64,000 bases of DNA from Bradyrhizobium cenepequi (GTDB lineage Bacteria > Pseudomonadota > Alphaproteobacteria > Rhizobiales > Xanthobacteraceae): positions 121,489 through 185,488 of the forward strand of contig NZ_JAGKJI010000009.1 of assembly GCF_020329485.1 (NCBI RefSeq), in the 5' to 3' direction. A program made the position numbers and the translations under genes. The notes below the pieces were generated by a model. It was not told the origin of the DNA. It worked only from the letters and a program-made list of their open reading frames with translations, and did not search any database. Positions 61,351-64,000 of the stretch are shown piece after piece (the stretch's first letter is position 1; every line of letters begins with the position of its first letter).

Positions 61351-62038
61351 CTAATACAGCTTCGTCATCGCCATCAGCTCGGCGGATGCCATGTCGAGCA
61401 CATAGTCCCAGTCACCCTCGGCGCGGGGGCGGAGCAGGTACATGGACGGGTACCAGGGGCAATCGGTGCGATGGAGCAGCCAGAGCCCGACGTAGCCGAG
61501 CAGCACCCAGATCGGCCTGCCCATGGAGCCCGTGAGATGGGCGACGGAGCCGTTAGTAATGATGACGAAGTCGAGGCTAGCGATGGCGGCGGCGGTATCG
61601 GCGAAACCGTTGATCAGCGGCGACAGGCCGATGATCGGGCCACCACGCGGCAGTGACCGCAGCTCCTGCTCCGGCGGCCCCTTCTGCAGGCTGTAGAGCT
61701 GCACGCCCGGAAGTGCGAAGCCCTGGAAGAAGCGCAGCAGCGACTGCGCGCGCTGCCGGTTGGGCTTGAAGGTGACGCTGCCCGACCAAACGATGCCGAT
61801 CCTCAGCCGCCGCTCGGCGCTTACCAAACAGCGGCGCGAATTTGGCCATTCGGTCGCGGGATGGAAGGAACACCGGGGCCGTGGGAGATGACGCAAAGTC
61901 CTGGGTGAACGGGCCCGGCAGGCTGCAGAGGTAGCAGTGATAGTGCGCCTCCGGCAGCGACTGGTCGCGCACGAAGCGAACGGCGCGCCCCATAGCACGG
62001 CTCCGGACGAGACAGCAACAGAAAGTGCCGATAGACAT
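61351..62038 (-). pseudogene. TPR/glycosyltransferase-like protein, C-terminal fragment
   Basis: The readable end is RLRIGIVWSGSVTFKPNRQR, then GVQLYSLQKGPPEQELRSL, DFVIITNGSVAHLTGSMGRP and WYPSMYLLRPRAEGDWDYVL. This is the C-terminal half of large TPR-glycosyltransferase (GT41-like) proteins. Upstream of ~61830 the homologous sequence (YLCSLPGPFTQDF, FLPSRDRMAKFAPLFGK) continues in another frame, so there is a frameshift. The N-terminal TPR domain is missing. The usual Asp/Ser in the donor site is altered (ITNGSVAHL). Not functional. Confidence 0.7.
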
Positions 62039-62069
62039 CTGTCAACTCCGCTGCGCTGCCTACCGTAAA

Positions 62070-62440
62070 TCAAATCCTGCCATATTGATGATGCAGTCCG
62101 CCCAGGATCGGACGGCAGATAATGCGTCCGGCTATCTCGACGGCCCGTGATATCGGCGCGTCCTTGTTCAACGACAGGTGAGTGCGCGTGCCATTATAGT
62201 AGTCCGTGTAGGACAGCAGCACACGGCGCAAATGGCGTTCGCCGAACACCACGATATGATCGAGGCATTCCCTGCGGATCGATCCGATCAGCCGTTCGGC
62301 AAAGCCATTCTGCCACGGCGAGGCTTGGTGCAACAGGCTTGTCGCGGATGCCCATGGCGCGCAATCAGCGCGTAACGAGGCTGCCATAGATGCGATCGCG
62401 ATCGCGAATAAGGTTTTCGGTATATACAGGGTTGACTACC
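62070..62440 (-). pseudogene. Integrase-core transposase, 3' fragment
   Basis: Fragments ASPWQNGFAERLIGSIRREC, then LDHIVVFGERHLRRVLLSY, THLSLNKDAPISRAVE and ILGGLHHQYGRI match the C-terminal catalytic region of the same transposase type as at 47.8-48.9 kb. The upstream frame (ENLIRDRDRIYGSLVTR) is shifted, showing at least one indel. The two copies are diverged, so they are separate insertions. The N-terminal two thirds are absent. Confidence 0.75.
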
Positions 62441-63142
62441 CCTACCAGGCGTTCCACGGCGAAGTCGGCGCGGGCCCTCGTCGACGCGCCGAGCTGGAGC
62501 ACGTGGCTGGCGGGCTTCGGTGGTGTCCAGACCGCCGACGGCAACGGGTCGGTCGGGTCGAACAACACTAGGAGCAGCATCTATGCCGGCGCGGTCGGGT
62601 TGGACTATCGCGTTTCTCCGGACACCCTTGTCGGGTTCGCGCTCACGGGCGGCGAAACACGTTTCGAGGTCACCAACGGCGGCAGCGGTCATTCCGACCT
62701 GTTCCAGGCCGGCATGTTCGTTCGCCACAATGCTGGTCCGGCCTATGTCGGTGCCGCCCTGGCCTATGGCTGGCAAAGCGTCACCACCGACCGCGATGTA
62801 GCGGCAGGCGGCAGTCTCGATCGCCTGCGCGCGGAATTCGACGCAAAGGCGTTCTCGGGCCGTGCGGAAGGCGGCTATCGCTTTGTCACACCGTGGATGG
62901 GCGTCACCCCCTATGCAGCGGCGCAGGTCATCGCGCTCGATCTTCCCAGCTATGCTGAGCGGGCCATCGCGGGAGCCGGCACCTTCGCCCTCGCCTATGC
63001 GTCGAAGGAGGTGACCGTCAGCCGCAGCGAGTTCGGCTTTCGCACTGACAAGTCGTTCAATGCCAGCAAGCGTAGCACGTTCAATCCCTGCTTCACGGCA
63101 GCGGTCTTGATATTGAGAAGATTGCCGCGAGGTAGGTTATGA
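62441..63142 (+). pseudogene. Autotransporter beta-barrel domain, fragment
   Basis: From ~62495 the sequence WLAGFGGVQTADGNGSVGSN, then DYRVSPDTLVGFALTGGETR, HSDLFQAGMFVRHNAGPAYV, AFSGRAEGGYRFVTPWMGVT and YASKEVTVSRSEFGFRTDKS is a type V outer-membrane autotransporter barrel. The passenger domain and signal are missing because the transposase fragment abuts its 5' side. The last strands are replaced by unrelated residues after ~63060 (NASKRSTFNPC). It cannot form a full 12-stranded barrel. Confidence 0.75.
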
Positions 63143-63815
63143 CCGCGGTGCCTCACTGCGAACGCTCCTACAGGAACGCCTTGGGCGCGGCGTGCGCGAG
63201 CTTCGAGCCGACCTGCGGTGACAGCGTGCGAGTTCAGGGAGCGTGAACGAAGCCGAAGAGGATTACCCTGGTAAATTCAACATTGCTATCGCCAACGGCC
63301 AGTATTTCTTAGATGTCGACACCTATTGACCGTAACGGCGGTCTGCTCGCAGGTTATCAACGAAAGGCTCGCCTGCTGTCGCTGCTTGCTTGCATCGAAC
63401 AAGATCGAAACGCGGCGAACCACATCTTTTAGCATAGGAGTTCAGAGAGGCCGCGATCGCCGGCGCAAATCTGTTCAGACGCGCGATAAAGAATGTTAGC
63501 ATCGACCTTTGAAGCGCGCTCCCAAGATATCGCAACGCTAACCTACGATCTCGTGCGAATGCGCGTTGCAATCTGGTGCGATAACTGGGGCGGTAGCTTT
63601 TGCTGTCAGCAGAAGGACGATGGCTAAATATTTGAAATCATTGGTGGGCGGAAACCGATGAAACGGAGAACTATGTCTACGCCACAGCCCTATAAAATCA
63701 TTCCCAAGCATCGTACGGAACTCAGAGCCACTCAAGACGTTTTCTTCTCAAATTAATGTCCCCGCCAGTCGGCGATGCACGATTTTGATCATGGCAAGAC
63801 AATTAAGGAATCCGC
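63143..63815. other. Gene-poor region with two doubtful short ORFs
   Basis: No clear gene is present. A 28-aa frame at 63243-63329 (VNEAEEDYPGKFNIAIANGQ, then YFLDVDTY) looks protein-like but has no start signal. A 32-aa frame at 63658-63756 (MKRRTMSTPQPYKIIPKHRT...) has a moderate purine-rich leader. Minus-strand frames at 63323-63735 are Lys/Arg-rich and unconvincing. Base composition is less GC-rich than elsewhere. Confidence 0.4.
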
Positions 63816-64000
63816 GTGCAGCGTCTTCTCCTCGGCCGCCTCCTCTTTGCGCTGGTCACCCTTGCTTTCGCCGGTGGTGCGATATTTCTCGTGCCGCGCA
63901 CATTCAGTACCGAGCCAGGTATGACGATTGCCTTCGCGGCCTTTGCGACATTCGTGCTCGTCGCGCTCGCTATCGTCGCGCGGCAGTTGCCGGAGGAAAT
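63816..64000 (+). CDS. Small membrane protein, N-terminal part
   Basis: The GTG at 63816, after AAGGAA, opens a frame to the window end: MQRLLLGRLLFALVTLAFAG, then GAIFLVPRTFSTEPGMTI, AFAAFATFVLVALAIVARQL and PEE. Two hydrophobic helices with a short loop are visible. An overlapping ATG at 63791 is in another frame and closes quickly. The rest lies outside the window. No family is recognised. Confidence 0.5.
   Translation, partial: MQRLLLGRLLFALVTLAFAGGAIFLVPRTFSTEPGMTIAFAAFATFVLVALAIVARQLPEE

Overview
The window is high-GC, densely coded DNA that looks like a Bradyrhizobium-type alphaproteobacterium (Nitrobacteraceae). This rests on protein types (DUF2865 and DUF1289 proteins, class II DAHP synthase, CimA-type citramalate synthase, MHS-type MFS) and on Bradyrhizobium-style interspersed palindromic repeats, such as the GAGCATGATC...GATCATGCTC element seen three times. 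No complete RNA gene and no CRISPR array was found.

Layout. 1-12.1 kb is chromosomal housekeeping: a partial Atm1/HMT1-type ABC exporter, a LOG-family protein, a minus-strand operon cysS - 38-aa membrane protein - GNAT - citramalate synthase - VOC, two secreted proteins, nadE, dgkA, aroG and an alpha/beta hydrolase. 12.1-13.5 kb has no gene and is a stack of several repeat families. 13.5-20.2 kb is an arsenic/metal cluster: a Cys-rich four-helix copper-binding protein, glutaredoxin-type and phosphatase-type arsenate reductases, an aquaglyceroporin, two divergent ArsR regulators, a flavoprotein with a Cys-rich tail, an MFS transporter and an orphan pstB. There is no ArsB or Acr3. 20.2-26.1 kb holds a broken higBA locus, gor, a DUF2059 protein, rpiA, an SDR, gph and a lipoprotein. 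26.2-40.7 kb holds moaA with a possible switch-like leader, TRAP permeases dctQM (their likely binding protein dctP is about 6.7 kb away on the other strand), ion antiporters with a UspA protein, an MFS transporter, a glycosyltransferase, Mrp, a VOC protein and a beta-hydroxyacid dehydrogenase. 40.7-44 kb is accessory DNA with a four-part fusion protein ending in a gamma-glutamylcyclotransferase domain. 44-47.4 kb is a histidine kinase, a DUF1289 protein, an aspartic protease and dusA.

47.4-60.6 kb appears to be a decayed integrative element inserted in the 5' end of dusA. A dusA-derived direct repeat lies at each end, copies of TGCACACG sit just inside both ends, and an integrase remnant lies next to dusA. 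Its cargo is one coherent catabolic module: an ACMSD-like amidohydrolase, a GntR/FCD regulator, a complete branched-chain-type ABC importer, an alpha/beta-hydrolase-fold protein whose nucleophile serine is replaced by glycine, and a three-subunit molybdenum hydroxylase. Import, ring hydroxylation by the Mo enzyme, and later cleavage or decarboxylation is the likely logic. The substrate is unknown.

60.6-63.8 kb is debris (truncated TPR/glycosyltransferase, transposase and autotransporter fragments). The window ends inside a small membrane protein gene.
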